Origin: Actinomycetales bacterium
GTDB lineage: Bacteria; Actinomycetota; Actinomycetes; Actinomycetales; Microbacteriaceae
DNA: 64,000 bases
Direction: 5' to 3'
NCBI GenBank assembly: GCA_015655415.1
Contig: JAATFB010000022.1
Span: 87,189-151,188 of the forward strand
Shown: piece after piece, positions 43,569 through 52,897 of the stretch
Numbering within the stretch: the stretch's first letter is position 1
How the letters are laid out: each line of letters begins with the position of its first letter
The notes under the pieces: model-generated
The model's database searches: none
What the model saw: the letters and a program-made list of their open reading frames with translations, nothing else
Told to the model about the DNA's origin: nothing
Made by a program: the position numbers and the translations under genes

Positions 43569-45134
43569 CTACTGGCCGCTCTTGTAGACGTTCTCGAGGT
43601 GGTAGTTGCCGAGTGGGGTGACGAAGAACCCCTTGGTCTTGTCCGTCGTCGCGTACGCGTAGGGCGGGTAGTAGAGGTAGGCGAGGAACGCGTCCTGCGC
43701 CGTCTGCCTCTGCAGCTGGCTGTACAGCTTCTGCCGTTTGCTGGAGTCGATCTCCTTCTGCGCCTGCTCGTTGAGGCTGATCACCTGGGGGTTGTCGTAG
43801 AAGGTGAACGCCGAGTTCGCGCCGCCCGCCGGGTCCACCGCGAAGCTCGTCCACTCGTCGGGATCGGGGATGTCCATCGTCCAGGCGGAGTACGCCATGT
43901 CGAAGTCGGAGTCCTCACGGGCCTGATGGTTCGCGGTCGGGTCGAGCTGGGTGATCTTGAGGTCGATCCCGAGCGGCTTGAGCTCGGACTGCAGGATCTG
44001 GGCGACGGCGGCCTGGTTGGCGTTGCCGGAGGCTATCAGCAGCGAGGTCGAGAAGCCGTTCGGCACGGAGGACTGGGCGAGCGCCTGCTTGGCTGCCGTC
44101 AGGTCGTACTTCTGGCCGTCGGTGCCGTCGTAGTACGGCACGCCGGGGGCCAGCAGCGAGTTCGCCGGCTTTCCGTTGCCGTACAGCACGGCCTTCACCA
44201 GCGCCTTGCGGTCGATCGCGTCGGAGATCGCCTGACGCACGTGCACGTCGTTGAACGGCGCGCGCTTCTGGTTGAACGCGATGTAGTCGATCTCGGTCGA
44301 GGGGAAGGCGGTGGCGACGACGCCGGGCGTGCTCTTCAGCGACGCGAAGCTCGACCAGTCCGGATACTCGTCCACGTCGGCTTGGCCGCCCTGGACCTGC
44401 AGCTTGCGCGTGTTGGCATCGGGCACGACGTTCCAGCGCACGCTGTCCAGGTAGGGCTTGCCCTTCTGCCAGTAGTGCGTGTTCTTGGTCAGCTTCAGGT
44501 ACTGGCCCTTCTTCCACTCGTCCCACTTGAAGGGCCCGGTTCCCACCGGGTGCTGGTAGAAGGACTCCTGGCTCTCGCCGCCGTAGTTGTTCGGGACGAT
44601 CGCGTTGCTGAACAGCGACAGGTCGGCGAGGATCGGCGCCCACGCGTACTTCAGGTCGATCTCGACCGTCGAGCGGTCGAGAGCCTTGACCTCCTTGATC
44701 GCGGAGTTGATGTACCCCCAGCCGTCGCTGCCCGTCTTCGTGTCCTGGTCGATCGAGAACTTCACGTCGGCGGCGGTCATCGGGGTGCCGTTGGAGAAGT
44801 CGACGCCCTTGCGCAGCTTGATCGTGTAGGTGAGCTTGTCGGAGGAGACCGAGTAGCTGCGGGCCAGCCATGGCTTGACCGTCTTGCCGTCATTGCTGAC
44901 GGTGAAGAGGGGCTCCATGATCTGCTGGAGGACGAAGATCGAGTTGTTGTCGAACACCGTGGTGTTGTTCAGCGACGATGCGTCGGCCGCGCGGGCGATC
45001 ACCAGGTTGCCGCCGGAGGCGGGCTTGCCGGAGCCTGCGGAAGCGGCGCCTCCGCTGCCCGAGCTGCAACCTGCGAGGACGATAGCGGCGGCTGCGATGG
45101 CCGCAGCGGCCGCGACGCGAGCTTTGTTCTTCAT
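43569..45134 (-). CDS. Peptide ABC transporter substrate-binding lipoprotein (DppA/OppA SBP_bac_5 type)
   Basis: 521 residues from ATG 45134 (GAGGAAC upstream; ATG 45146 is the alternative). The signal peptide AAAAAIAAAAIVLAGC ends in a lipobox Cys, followed by a Ser/Gly-rich linker. The body matches family 5 peptide-binding proteins: TYTIKLRKGVDFSNGTPMTA, VGTGPFKWDEWKKGQYLKLT, INFALDRK-like AISDAIDRKALVKAVLYGN. It anchors outside the membrane and delivers peptides to DppBCDF. It heads the operon, with an AT-rich promoter region in front. Confidence 0.94.
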   Translation of the reverse strand: MKNKARVAAAAAIAAAAIVLAGCSSGSGGAASAGSGKPASGGNLVIARAADASSLNNTTVFDNNSIFVLQQIMEPLFTVSNDGKTVKPWLARSYSVSSDKLTYTIKLRKGVDFSNGTPMTAADVKFSIDQDTKTGSDGWGYINSAIKEVKALDRSTVEIDLKYAWAPILADLSLFSNAIVPNNYGGESQESFYQHPVGTGPFKWDEWKKGQYLKLTKNTHYWQKGKPYLDSVRWNVVPDANTRKLQVQGGQADVDEYPDWSSFASLKSTPGVVATAFPSTEIDYIAFNQKRAPFNDVHVRQAISDAIDRKALVKAVLYGNGKPANSLLAPGVPYYDGTDGQKYDLTAAKQALAQSSVPNGFSTSLLIASGNANQAAVAQILQSELKPLGIDLKITQLDPTANHQAREDSDFDMAYSAWTMDIPDPDEWTSFAVDPAGGANSAFTFYDNPQVISLNEQAQKEIDSSKRQKLYSQLQRQTAQDAFLAYLYYPPYAYATTDKTKGFFVTPLGNYHLENVYKSGQ

Positions 45135-45257
45135 CACGTTCCTCATAACTGGGCGTCCACGGGGACGCGTGGATTGAATACATGGGCGGAGCTCCGGTGC
45201 GGGATGGGCACCGCGCGCTCGGCGCGGGAACATACTCGGGCAACAGGGCAGGAGATG

Positions 45258-45301
45258 TACTGTTAGTTACAGTAAAGGTCTTTTTTTTCGTAATTGTTAC
45301 G
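45258..45301. promoter_or_regulatory. AT-rich promoter region with two dyads upstream of the peptide operon
   Basis: TACTGTTAGTTACAGTA (45258-45274) is a perfect 6-bp inverted repeat with a 5-nt spacer; CGTAATTGTTACG (45289-45301) is a 5-bp repeat with a 3-nt spacer. Between them is an eight-T run. The location, 124 nt before the binding-protein ATG, suits operators for the RpiR regulator coded in the operon; a role for the divergent acetyltransferase is also possible. Confidence 0.55.
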
Positions 45302-45322
45302 TTTGGAAGATGAGAGGTGACG

Positions 45323-45796
45323 ATGGCCGTCGTCCTTCGGCCCTTCGCGCGCTCGGACCACGCGGCACTCCTCTCGTGGGTGAGCGGCGCGGAGGAGCTG
45401 TACCGGTTCTCGGGCGGCTCGCTCACCTGGCCGATGGACGACGACCGGCTCGACGGACTGCGCGCGCTTCCGGGCGTGTCGGAGTGGACCGCCGTCACGG
45501 ACGATGGCGAGACATTCGGCCACCTCGCCACGGTTTGGATCGACCGGGACCACGCGAGGCTGGCACGCGTCATCGTCGCACCCGAGCGCCGCGGGAGGGG
45601 CCTGTCGCGACCGATGGTCGATGCGGCGGTGCGGATGCTCCGCGAGACCGGATGCCGCGAGGTCGTCCTGCATGTGGTGCCGGGCAACGATCCGGCGCTG
45701 CGCAGCTATCGCAGCGCCGGATTCACGGAGGTGGCGCCCGATCCGGGCCGGCCCCAGTTCGTCAGGATGAGCCTGCGCGTCGCGACGGCCACGTAG
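45323..45796 (+). CDS. GNAT-family N-acetyltransferase
   Basis: 157 residues from ATG 45323 (AGAGG 6 nt upstream). VVLRPFARSDHAALLSWVSG opens the fold; VIVAPERRGRGLSRPMVDAAVRML contains the acetyl-CoA loop RRGRG, and LHVVPGNDPALRSYRSAGFTEV the C-terminal strand-helix. Acceptor unknown. It is divergent from the peptide operon and could detoxify or modify amines from it, but that is guesswork. Confidence 0.88.
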   Translation: MAVVLRPFARSDHAALLSWVSGAEELYRFSGGSLTWPMDDDRLDGLRALPGVSEWTAVTDDGETFGHLATVWIDRDHARLARVIVAPERRGRGLSRPMVDAAVRMLRETGCREVVLHVVPGNDPALRSYRSAGFTEVAPDPGRPQFVRMSLRVATAT

Positions 45797-45850
45797 AGCG
45801 CCGCCCGGGCCGCTCCCGAAAGCGGATGGGACCTGCTCGCCGTCCGTCGA

Positions 45851-46660
45851 CTAGAGGAAACGGGCGAGGAACGCGCGCGTGCGCGGGTTGGCCGGAGCGT
45901 CGATGACGTCCTCCGGCCGGCCCTGCTCCACGATGACGCCCCCGTCCATGAACACCACCCGATCGGCCACCTCCCGGGCGAAGCCGATCTCGTGGGTGAC
46001 GACCACCATCGTGAGGCCGCCATCCGCAAGGTCCCGCATCGTCGCGAGCACCTCGCCCACGAGCTCCGGGTCCAGCGCGGAGGTCGGCTCGTCGAAGAGC
46101 ATGAGGTCGGGGTGCATCGCCAGGGACCGCGCGATCGCAACGCGCTGCTGCTGGCCGCCGGAGAGCTGGCGCGGGTAGCTCGACTCCTTCTCGGCCACGC
46201 CGACCCGTGCGAGCAGCTGACGCGCCTCGTCGACCGCATGCGCACGGGACTTGCCGCGGACCCCCATCGGCGCCTCGATGATGTTCTCCAGCACGGTCAT
46301 GTGCGAGAACAGGTTGAACTGCTGGAACACCATTCCCACATGGCTCCTGCGCCGGGCGAGCTCCCGATTGGAGACCTCGTACAGGCGGCCGCCGCGCTCG
46401 GTGTAGCCGATGTCGAGGCCGCCGACCTGGATGCGGCCGCCTTCGGGCCGTTCGAGCAGGTTGATGCAGCGCAGGAAGGTTGACTTGCCGGAGCCGGACG
46501 GTCCGAGGATCACGACCGTCTCGCCCCGGCCGACCTGAAGGTCGATTCCCTTGAGCACCTCGTGCTCGCCGAAGCGCTTGCGCACACCGCGGGCGACGAG
46601 CAGAGGCTCGCGTGGCGCATCCGCCTCGGCCCGCGCCGGCGCATTCTGGATCTGAGTCAC
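45851..46660 (-). CDS. Polar amino-acid ABC transporter ATPase
   Basis: 269 residues from GTG 46660, with GGAGGT upstream and a GTGA overlap with the permease gene. Walker [22 protein letters not shown]-loop [18 protein letters not shown], signature [17 protein letters not shown] and Walker [15 protein letters not shown] are those of the GlnQ/HisP group. It powers uptake with the two genes upstream. Confidence 0.95.
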   Translation of the reverse strand: MTQIQNAPARAEADAPREPLLVARGVRKRFGEHEVLKGIDLQVGRGETVVILGPSGSGKSTFLRCINLLERPEGGRIQVGGLDIGYTERGGRLYEVSNRELARRRSHVGMVFQQFNLFSHMTVLENIIEAPMGVRGKSRAHAVDEARQLLARVGVAEKESSYPRQLSGGQQQRVAIARSLAMHPDLMLFDEPTSALDPELVGEVLATMRDLADGGLTMVVVTHEIGFAREVADRVVFMDGGVIVEQGRPEDVIDAPANPRTRAFLARFL

Positions 46661-47610
46661 AAGACCTCCTTGTCGGCCGTGCCGAGCTCGGGTGCGGCCG
46701 GCCGCGGCCGGATGCGCAGGAAGTTCCAGTAGCCCGTGGAGACGCGCACCGACCGTCCGAAGTGACGCTCGACGAAGTGCTGTCCGACGTAGAGCACACT
46801 GGTCACGGCGAGGTACCAGATGCACGCCACGATGAGCAGCGGGATCGTCTCGAAGGTGCGGTTGTAGATCGCCTGCGCGCTGTAGAGCAGGTCGGACAGC
46901 GCGATCACGCTGACGAGCGAGGTGCCCTTCACCATGGAGATGACCTGGTTGCCGGTCGGCGGGATGATGAAGCGCATCGCCTGGGGCAGGATGACGCGGC
47001 GGAAGATGCGGAAGCCGGACATGCCGAGCGACTCGGCGGCCTCGCGCTGGCCGGGGTCGACGGACAGCAGCCCGCCTCGGATTATCTCGGCCATGTAGGC
47101 GCCCTCGTTGAGGCCCAGACCCAGGATCGCGGCGAGCAGGGGCGTGATGACGCTGTTCGTCGAGACCGAGAAGAGCACCGGGCCGAACGGGATCCCGAAC
47201 GACAGGTGCGGCAGGAGCGCCGACAGGTTGTAGAAGAAGATCAGCTGGATCAGCGTCGGCGTGCCTCGGAAGAACCAGATGTACGCGCTCGACACCCAGC
47301 GCAGCAACGGGTTCTTCGACAGCCGGCACACCGCGAGGATCACGCCGAGCACGATGCCGATGCTCATCGCGATGACGGTGAGCATCAGGGTCGTTCCAAG
47401 ACCCTTGATGATCGACTCGGCGCGCAGGTATGCCGCCACCGTCCCCCACTGGAAGTTGGGGTCGGTGATCAGCAGCTGCACGAGCAGGGCGAGCAGCACG
47501 AGCACGACGCCGGCGGCGACCCAGCGCCAGGGGTGCTTGCGCCGGACCGCCTGCTCGATCGTCGCCGTCCCCGCGGTGGTGCCGAGAACGGCCGCCTCCG
47601 TCTGTGTCAT
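46657..47610 (-). CDS. Polar amino-acid ABC transporter permease
   Basis: 317 residues. A hydrophobic signal-anchor ([18 protein letters not shown]) precedes the HisM/GlnP core: [59 protein letters not shown] and [20 protein letters not shown] (EAA loop). Only one permease gene is seen, so it likely works as a homodimer. ATGA overlap with the binding-protein stop. Confidence 0.94.
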   Translation of the reverse strand: MTQTEAAVLGTTAGTATIEQAVRRKHPWRWVAAGVVLVLLALLVQLLITDPNFQWGTVAAYLRAESIIKGLGTTLMLTVIAMSIGIVLGVILAVCRLSKNPLLRWVSSAYIWFFRGTPTLIQLIFFYNLSALLPHLSFGIPFGPVLFSVSTNSVITPLLAAILGLGLNEGAYMAEIIRGGLLSVDPGQREAAESLGMSGFRIFRRVILPQAMRFIIPPTGNQVISMVKGTSLVSVIALSDLLYSAQAIYNRTFETIPLLIVACIWYLAVTSVLYVGQHFVERHFGRSVRVSTGYWNFLRIRPRPAAPELGTADKEVL

Positions 47611-48536
47611 GCGCTCTTTCCGAGGTTGATGCCGGGGGTCTTCAGCTCGTTGCGCTGCAGCCCCCACTTGCTCATGATCGCCTGATAGGTGCCGTTCGAC
47701 TGCAGCTTCTTGATCGCCGACAGCAGCACGTTGGCGAGGTCGGTCTGGCTCGGCGGGACGATGGCGCCCTGGAACAGGTCGCTGAACCCGTTGCCCTTGC
47801 CGACGGCCGCGAGCTCCAGCTGGCCCTTCGACTGTTGCACGAAATACGTGAGCGGCGCCTGGGAGGAGAAGAAGGCATCCGCCCGGCCGGACTGCACGGC
47901 GAGGATCGAGGTGGGCTGGTCGGAGTACGACTGCACCGTGATCGCCGGCTTGCCTTCGCTCGCGCAGGTCTTCGACTGGTTCTGGATGACCTGCTCGGCG
48001 GATCCGCCGGCCTGCACGGCGATCTTGTGACCGCATGCGCTGTCGAGGTCGACGATGTGCTCGGGGTTGCCCTTCTTCACCGCGAAGACGACGAACTCCT
48101 GCACCCAGTCCACGAAGGTCGCCTGGCTGTGCCGCTCGGCGAAGTCCCCGATCGGGCCCATGGCGAGCTGGTAGCGGCCGCCCTGCATGCCGGTCAGTGT
48201 CGTGGCGAGGCTGCTGGAGGTCTGGTCGGTGATCGTGATGCCCAGCAGCTGGCCGACCGCCGTCTCCAGGTCGCGGGTGGCGCCGGTCATCTTCGAATTG
48301 CCGTCGAGGATCTGATACGGGGGGAAGGAGCCCTGGTTGATGGACACGACGGACCCGGCCGACTTGATCGAGGCGGGCAGCTGGTCGCGCAGCGACTTGT
48401 CGACCTTCTGGGCCGGGATTGCCGTGGCGTGCGCCGAGGCGGTGGGTGTCGAGGTGCTTCCAGGGTCGGCGGTGCAGCCGGCGATGGTCACGGCGGCCAC
48501 CGCAGCGAGCGCGATGGCGACGATCGACTTCTTCAT
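47607..48536 (-). CDS. Amino-acid ABC transporter substrate-binding lipoprotein
   Basis: 309 residues. [18 protein letters not shown] is a lipoprotein signal peptide. The mature part is an SBP_bac_3 domain: [40 protein letters not shown] and [19 protein letters not shown]. The usual Arg that grips the ligand carboxylate is not obvious; [20 protein letters not shown] occupies the expected region. It may bind an unusual amino acid or amide. Confidence 0.92.
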   Translation of the reverse strand: MKKSIVAIALAAVAAVTIAGCTADPGSTSTPTASAHATAIPAQKVDKSLRDQLPASIKSAGSVVSINQGSFPPYQILDGNSKMTGATRDLETAVGQLLGITITDQTSSSLATTLTGMQGGRYQLAMGPIGDFAERHSQATFVDWVQEFVVFAVKKGNPEHIVDLDSACGHKIAVQAGGSAEQVIQNQSKTCASEGKPAITVQSYSDQPTSILAVQSGRADAFFSSQAPLTYFVQQSKGQLELAAVGKGNGFSDLFQGAIVPPSQTDLANVLLSAIKKLQSNGTYQAIMSKWGLQRNELKTPGINLGKSA

Positions 48537-49381
48537 GATCTCTCCAGGATGGGTGTGTGCACGGGAGGCAGTGCGCGAGGGGTGGGGTCGACCTCGAAGC
48601 GGCGATGCTCGAGGACGGGAAGGCTCGACCGCGCGTGCTCGATGCGCTCGCGGTCGAGGTGGTTGGTGATGACGGCGGGGGCCTCGGCGGCCTGGGCGAT
48701 CGTCACGCCGAGCGGGTCGACGATCAGAGACTGCCCGATGCAGCCCGCGCCCGCCTCGCCGGAGGCGACGAGGTACAGCGTGTTGTCCAGCGCACGCGCG
48801 GTCACGAGGGTGCGCCAGTGGGCCTCCTTGAGGAGGCCCCGTGCCCACGCCGCGGGGAGGGCGATGGCGTCGGCGCCGCGCAGGGCGAGGAGTCTGGCGA
48901 GCTCGGGGAAGCGCACGTCGTAGCAGGTCATCAGTCCGATGCGGAATCCGTCGACGTCGATCAGCGGCGGCACCTCGTCGGCGGCGGTGATGTTGTCCGA
49001 CTCGGCTCCGGAGAAGGCGTCGTAGAGGTGCAGCTTGCGGTAGACAGCGATGATCTCCCCGCCGCGCAGCGCGACGAGGGTGTTGTAGGGGCGGCCGTTG
49101 TCCGAGGTCTCGTGGATGCCCACGACGACTGTGACCGCCGCCCCGCGCGTGTGCTGCAGCAGCGCGGTGACGAAGGGTCCGTCCAAGGGCTGTGCCGCAT
49201 CCTTGATGCGCTCACGACGGGTCGTGAAGCGTGCCAGGACGCCCTCCGGCAGCACGAGCAGCCGGACGCCGTCGCGTTCCGCCGCGTCGATGAGCGGCAG
49301 GATGATCTCGACGTTCTCCTCCCAGCGCTCGGAGGCGGCGAACTGCGCGGCCGACACCGGGATGCGGGGCGAGGCGGTCAT
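48533..49381 (-). CDS. Nitrilase-superfamily amidase
   Basis: 282 residues. The Glu-Lys-Cys triad is complete: LLVLPEGVL (E46), AVYRKLHLYDAF (K116) and GLMTCYDVRFPELARLL (C153). This branch (carbon-nitrogen hydrolase) includes omega-amidases and deaminated-glutathione amidases and hydrolyses small amides rather than nitriles. Coupled by ATGA overlaps to the transporter binding protein and to the Pht5-like gene, so the transporter probably imports its amide substrate. Confidence 0.92.
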   Translation of the reverse strand: MTASPRIPVSAAQFAASERWEENVEIILPLIDAAERDGVRLLVLPEGVLARFTTRRERIKDAAQPLDGPFVTALLQHTRGAAVTVVVGIHETSDNGRPYNTLVALRGGEIIAVYRKLHLYDAFSGAESDNITAADEVPPLIDVDGFRIGLMTCYDVRFPELARLLALRGADAIALPAAWARGLLKEAHWRTLVTARALDNTLYLVASGEAGAGCIGQSLIVDPLGVTIAQAAEAPAVITNHLDRERIEHARSSLPVLEHRRFEVDPTPRALPPVHTPILERS

Positions 49382-50361
49382 CGCGCTCCTCCCGCGATCG
49401 TCGGCACGGCCCCGGCCAGGCTCGGCTCGAGCGGGTGGGGGAACAGCTCGTCCAGCGGCAGCCGGGCCGCCATCAGGCCCTGAGCCACGAGCTCGTCCTG
49501 GAACGCGGAGACCATCGGCGCGTTCGCGGACCATCCGATCGGGTTGAAGTCGTCGCCGAAGACGGCGGCGCTCACGGCGAAGGCCTCGTTCTGCCACGGC
49601 GTGACGTCCAGGAGGCGCGCACGGCGCGCGTGAGCGAGGGACTGTGAGGCGGCGAAGCCGTCGACCAGTTCCTGCGCCAGCTCGGCGTCGAGCACCTCGC
49701 TGCGCACCCCGAGCACGTGGATGCCGGGAATGAACCCGACGGCCTCGAAGTAGCGGCGTTCCACGTCACGGGTGTCCGGGTAGAGGCTCCGGAAGGGCGA
49801 GTCGGGTGCGAAGAACCCCGGGGGCATGAACGGGGTCATGACGGCGTCGAGCACGCCGCGCTCCAGCATCGACACCATGGACTCGTGGTCGATCGCCGTG
49901 ACGTTTTCCGGCACGGCGACGCCGCCGAGTCGGTCCTCGATCGGATGCCCGTCGGTGAGCCGCCCCACGATCCACTCGGCGTCCGCGATGTCCACGCCAT
50001 CCGCTCGCAGGATCGCGCGAGTCCAGGTGTTGCCGGAATCCGGCCAGCCGGTGAGGCCGATGCGCGCGCCTGCGAGGTCGGCAGCCGTCGTCGCCGCGGA
50101 GGTCTTCGCGACGATGATGCAGCGGTGTCGGAACCCTCGCATGACGAAGACCGGGAGCGCCGTGACCCGGTCGTCGCCGCGGGCACGCGCGCGAACATAG
50201 GAGCTGAACGAAGTCTCCGAGACCTGGAGGCCGTCATCCGTCCACAGGTTCGGGGTGGACTCGCGTCGGTCGATCGCCAGCTCGCGCCCGAGCGTGACAT
50301 CGCCCAGCGCGAGGGGGATGACGTGGTCCCAGTGCCTGACACCGACGGTGAGTGCGCTCAT
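49378..50361 (-). CDS. 4,5-Dihydroxyphthalate-decarboxylase-like protein
   Basis: 327 residues from ATG 50361 (ATG 50370 also possible; no strong ribosome site, and the longer frame to 50454 crosses the promoter). ETSFSSYVRARARGDDRVTALP and FVMRGFRHRCIIVAKTSAAT are typical of the Pht5/NMT1-like family, which has a periplasmic-binding-protein fold. There is no signal peptide, so an enzyme or cytosolic ligand-binding role is more likely than transport. It is the first gene of the nitrilase/transporter operon and divergent from the MocR regulator. Confidence 0.8.
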   Translation of the reverse strand: MSALTVGVRHWDHVIPLALGDVTLGRELAIDRRESTPNLWTDDGLQVSETSFSSYVRARARGDDRVTALPVFVMRGFRHRCIIVAKTSAATTAADLAGARIGLTGWPDSGNTWTRAILRADGVDIADAEWIVGRLTDGHPIEDRLGGVAVPENVTAIDHESMVSMLERGVLDAVMTPFMPPGFFAPDSPFRSLYPDTRDVERRYFEAVGFIPGIHVLGVRSEVLDAELAQELVDGFAASQSLAHARRARLLDVTPWQNEAFAVSAAVFGDDFNPIGWSANAPMVSAFQDELVAQGLMAARLPLDELFPHPLEPSLAGAVPTIAGGAR

Positions 50362-50416
50362 CCGCGGCATCCGCGCCGGGTCGATTCGGTTGACATGCAG
50401 ACAAACTATCCACCTT

Positions 50417-50436
50417 TTGTTTCGGAATTGAAACAA
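50417..50436. promoter_or_regulatory. Palindromic operator between Pht5-like and MocR genes
   Basis: TTGTTTC-GGAATT-GAAACAA: 7-bp perfect arms around 6 nt. A further TGTTACTGAACA lies about 15 nt on. MocR proteins commonly bind repeats in the divergent gap, so this is the likely site controlling both directions. Confidence 0.65.
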
Positions 50437-50480
50437 CACAATGTTACTGAACAAAACACGCTAGAGGTAGACTCGGCTCC

Positions 50481-51830
50481 GTGACCGATGAGACGCCCCC
50501 CGCCCTCGATACCGAGTGGCTCGCCTCGAAACTCGTGGACCGATCGGCTCACGGCATCGCGGCGCGCATCACGCAACTCGTGAGCAGCGGCGAGATCGCC
50601 CCTGGTGCGAGGCTGCCTGCGGTGCGCGACTTCGCCGCCCTGATCGGAGTCAGCCCCGGCACCGTCTCCGCCGCCTGGGGCGTGCTGCGCAGGCAGCGCC
50701 TCATCGAGGGTCAGGGACGCCAGGGCGCGTGGGTCGCCGGGGTGCTGCGCGCCCGCGGGCCGCGCCGGTTCGAGAACGTGACCCAGTACTGGGCGACCGA
50801 CGTGCTCGATCTGTCCTTCGCCTCGCCCGACCCGCAGCTGCTGCCGGATCTTCGCACCGCGCTCGCCTCCGCGCCCGAGGACCCAGACGTCAACTCCTAC
50901 CGCCGCGAACCGATAACCCCGGCACTCCGGTCGGCCGTCGAGCCGGAGTGGCCCTTCCCCGCGGAGGACTGGCTCGCGGTCAGCGGCGGCTACGAGGGCC
51001 TGCGCCTCGTCTTCACGAGTCTCGTCATGCCGGAGGACCCGGTCGCCGTCGGCGACCCCTCTGCACCGCGCATCATCGACATCCTCGACGATCTCGGCGC
51101 GCGCATCGTGCCGGTGGCCACCGACGCCGAGGGCCCGCTGCCCCAGTCGCTCGCCGCTGCGCTGAGACGCCACCCCGTCCTCTTCGTGTACGAGCCGAGG
51201 GCCAGCTCTCGCCTCGGCGCCAGCCTGACGCCGGCTCGACGCGACCAGCTCGCCGACGTCCTGGCGCCGGCCACGACGCTGATCCTCGAAGACGACGGCT
51301 TCGGCTCGCTCGGCGAAAGGCCTCTGGTGAGCGTGGGCGAGAGGTTCCCCGAGCGCACCGTCCTCGTCCGCAGCTACTCGAAGACCCACGGCCCGGACCT
51401 GCGCACGGCCGTCATGGGCGGCAGGGCCGAACTGGTGCTGCGAGCGCGTGCGCTGATGCAGTTCGGGGCCGGCTGGGTGAGCAGGCATCTGCAGAATGCA
51501 CTGGCGCACATGCTCACCGCACCGCAGTACGTCGCCGCCGTGGAGTCGGCGAGAGCGACCTATCGAGCGCGCCGCGAGCGGCTCGTCGCGCTGATCCGCG
51601 ACGGCGGGGCCGAGGTCATCGGACACGATGCCCTCAACATCGCGGTGCGCGTGCGCAGCGAGCAGCAGGCGCTGCTCGTGCTGGCCTCGCGCGGCATCGC
51701 GGCCGATCCTGGCTCGGCGGCGCAGATCGTGCAGCACACCCCGCCCTTCATCCGCATCGGCGTCGGCCTCCCCATCCCCTCCGAGACGGAGGTCGCGGAG
51801 GCCATCGCGCTCGCGAGCAAGGCCGAGTAG
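50481..51830 (+). CDS. MocR-family regulator (GntR HTH fused to aminotransferase domain)
   Basis: 449 residues from GTG 50481. Winged helix: GARLPAVRDFAALIGVSPGT and VSAAWGVLRRQRLIEG. The C-terminal fold-type-I domain carries EDDGFGSLGE (Asp for the pyridine ring) and RSYSKTHGPDLRT with the PLP lysine. MocR regulators bind PLP plus an amino compound as signal. The gene faces the transporter/nitrilase operon across the palindrome, so it should control it in response to the imported amine or its product. Confidence 0.93.
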   Translation: MTDETPPALDTEWLASKLVDRSAHGIAARITQLVSSGEIAPGARLPAVRDFAALIGVSPGTVSAAWGVLRRQRLIEGQGRQGAWVAGVLRARGPRRFENVTQYWATDVLDLSFASPDPQLLPDLRTALASAPEDPDVNSYRREPITPALRSAVEPEWPFPAEDWLAVSGGYEGLRLVFTSLVMPEDPVAVGDPSAPRIIDILDDLGARIVPVATDAEGPLPQSLAAALRRHPVLFVYEPRASSRLGASLTPARRDQLADVLAPATTLILEDDGFGSLGERPLVSVGERFPERTVLVRSYSKTHGPDLRTAVMGGRAELVLRARALMQFGAGWVSRHLQNALAHMLTAPQYVAAVESARATYRARRERLVALIRDGGAEVIGHDALNIAVRVRSEQQALLVLASRGIAADPGSAAQIVQHTPPFIRIGVGLPIPSETEVAEAIALASKAE

Positions 51831-51904
51831 GCGCGGCGGCCGCATGGTCCCGCGGCGCTGTCAGGAAGCCCGACACGTCACGTTCTGCAGCTCAGTTCTG
51901 CGGC

Positions 51905-52861
51905 TCAGCGGCCCGTGGTGAGGACGATGCGCGGTGTGCCGGCACCGATCATCCACGCCTCCTCGACGTTCTCGAGGGGCACGGGCCGTGTCGCCACTCG
52001 GAAGCGGGCCGCCGGTGCGGCGTTCATCAGCCTCGCGAGGATGCCGCCGATGGTCTTCGGGTCGACGCTCCCCGTGCCGCTTCCTGTTATCTCGATCGCG
52101 GAGGAATGCAGCAGCGTCCCGGCGAGGCTGACGGTCGGCGCGCTGGCCGTCCCGATCTGGACGAATCGCAGCGTCCGGTCCCGGAGTCCGGCGTTCGCGG
52201 CGGCGGTGAGCATCGCCTCCGCGCTGGGACCCCAGAGGTAGTCGAGAACGACGTCGACGCCACCGGCGAAGACCTCGCGCAACGCCGTGGTGAACGCCTC
52301 GCCCTCCCCCAGCTGGATGATCTCGTCAGCGCCGCGATCCACGAGGTCCTCGAGCGCAGCGCGATCACGGCCGGTGGCGATCACCTTGCCGGCGCCAAGA
52401 TGCTTCGCGATCTGTACGGCGAGTCCACCCGCGGTTCCGGTGGCACCGTTGATCAGGACCGTCTCCCCCGCTGTCAGCTTTGCGCGCACCTCCAAGGCCG
52501 CCCAGGACGACATCCCCGGATCCGCGAGCGCCGCCAGAGTCACATCGTCCACGCCGTCCGGCACGGGAATGCAGCGGAACGTCGGAACGACGGTCATCTC
52601 GGCCATGCCACCGTACGGTGCACGCGGGAAGAGGAAGTAGACCCGGCTCCCATCCTCGAGCCGTCCGATCCCGTCGATGCCCGGAACGAAGGGCGGCTCC
52701 ATCGTGGAGCTGTAGTGCTGGCCCGCCGCACGCAGCCTCGTGAAGTTCGTCAGCGCCGAAGCGGTCACCACCACCCGGGCCTCACCCGCTGCGGGCTGCG
52801 GCTCGTCGAAATCACGGAAGGCCGGCGGCCTCCCCAGCTCGTACACCACGGCAGCCTTCAT
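51905..52861 (-). CDS. Quinone-oxidoreductase-like medium-chain reductase
   Basis: 318 residues from ATG 52861 (GAAGGG upstream; MKAAVVYELG is the typical start; ATG 52885 would be almost leaderless). GETVLINGATGTAGGLAVQIAKHLG is the NADPH loop; the zinc ligands of alcohol dehydrogenases are absent, as in quinone oxidoreductases. SNFTRLRA-type ALTNFTRLRAAGQHYSST lines the active site. Divergent from a TetR gene with an operator between, so it is probably induced by a toxic ligand. Confidence 0.9.
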   Translation of the reverse strand: MKAAVVYELGRPPAFRDFDEPQPAAGEARVVVTASALTNFTRLRAAGQHYSSTMEPPFVPGIDGIGRLEDGSRVYFLFPRAPYGGMAEMTVVPTFRCIPVPDGVDDVTLAALADPGMSSWAALEVRAKLTAGETVLINGATGTAGGLAVQIAKHLGAGKVIATGRDRAALEDLVDRGADEIIQLGEGEAFTTALREVFAGGVDVVLDYLWGPSAEAMLTAAANAGLRDRTLRFVQIGTASAPTVSLAGTLLHSSAIEITGSGTGSVDPKTIGGILARLMNAAPAARFRVATRPVPLENVEEAWMIGAGTPRIVLTTGR

Positions 52862-52897
52862 CTCTGCGCCCTTCGCCTGAGTCATCCAGTAGGATAT

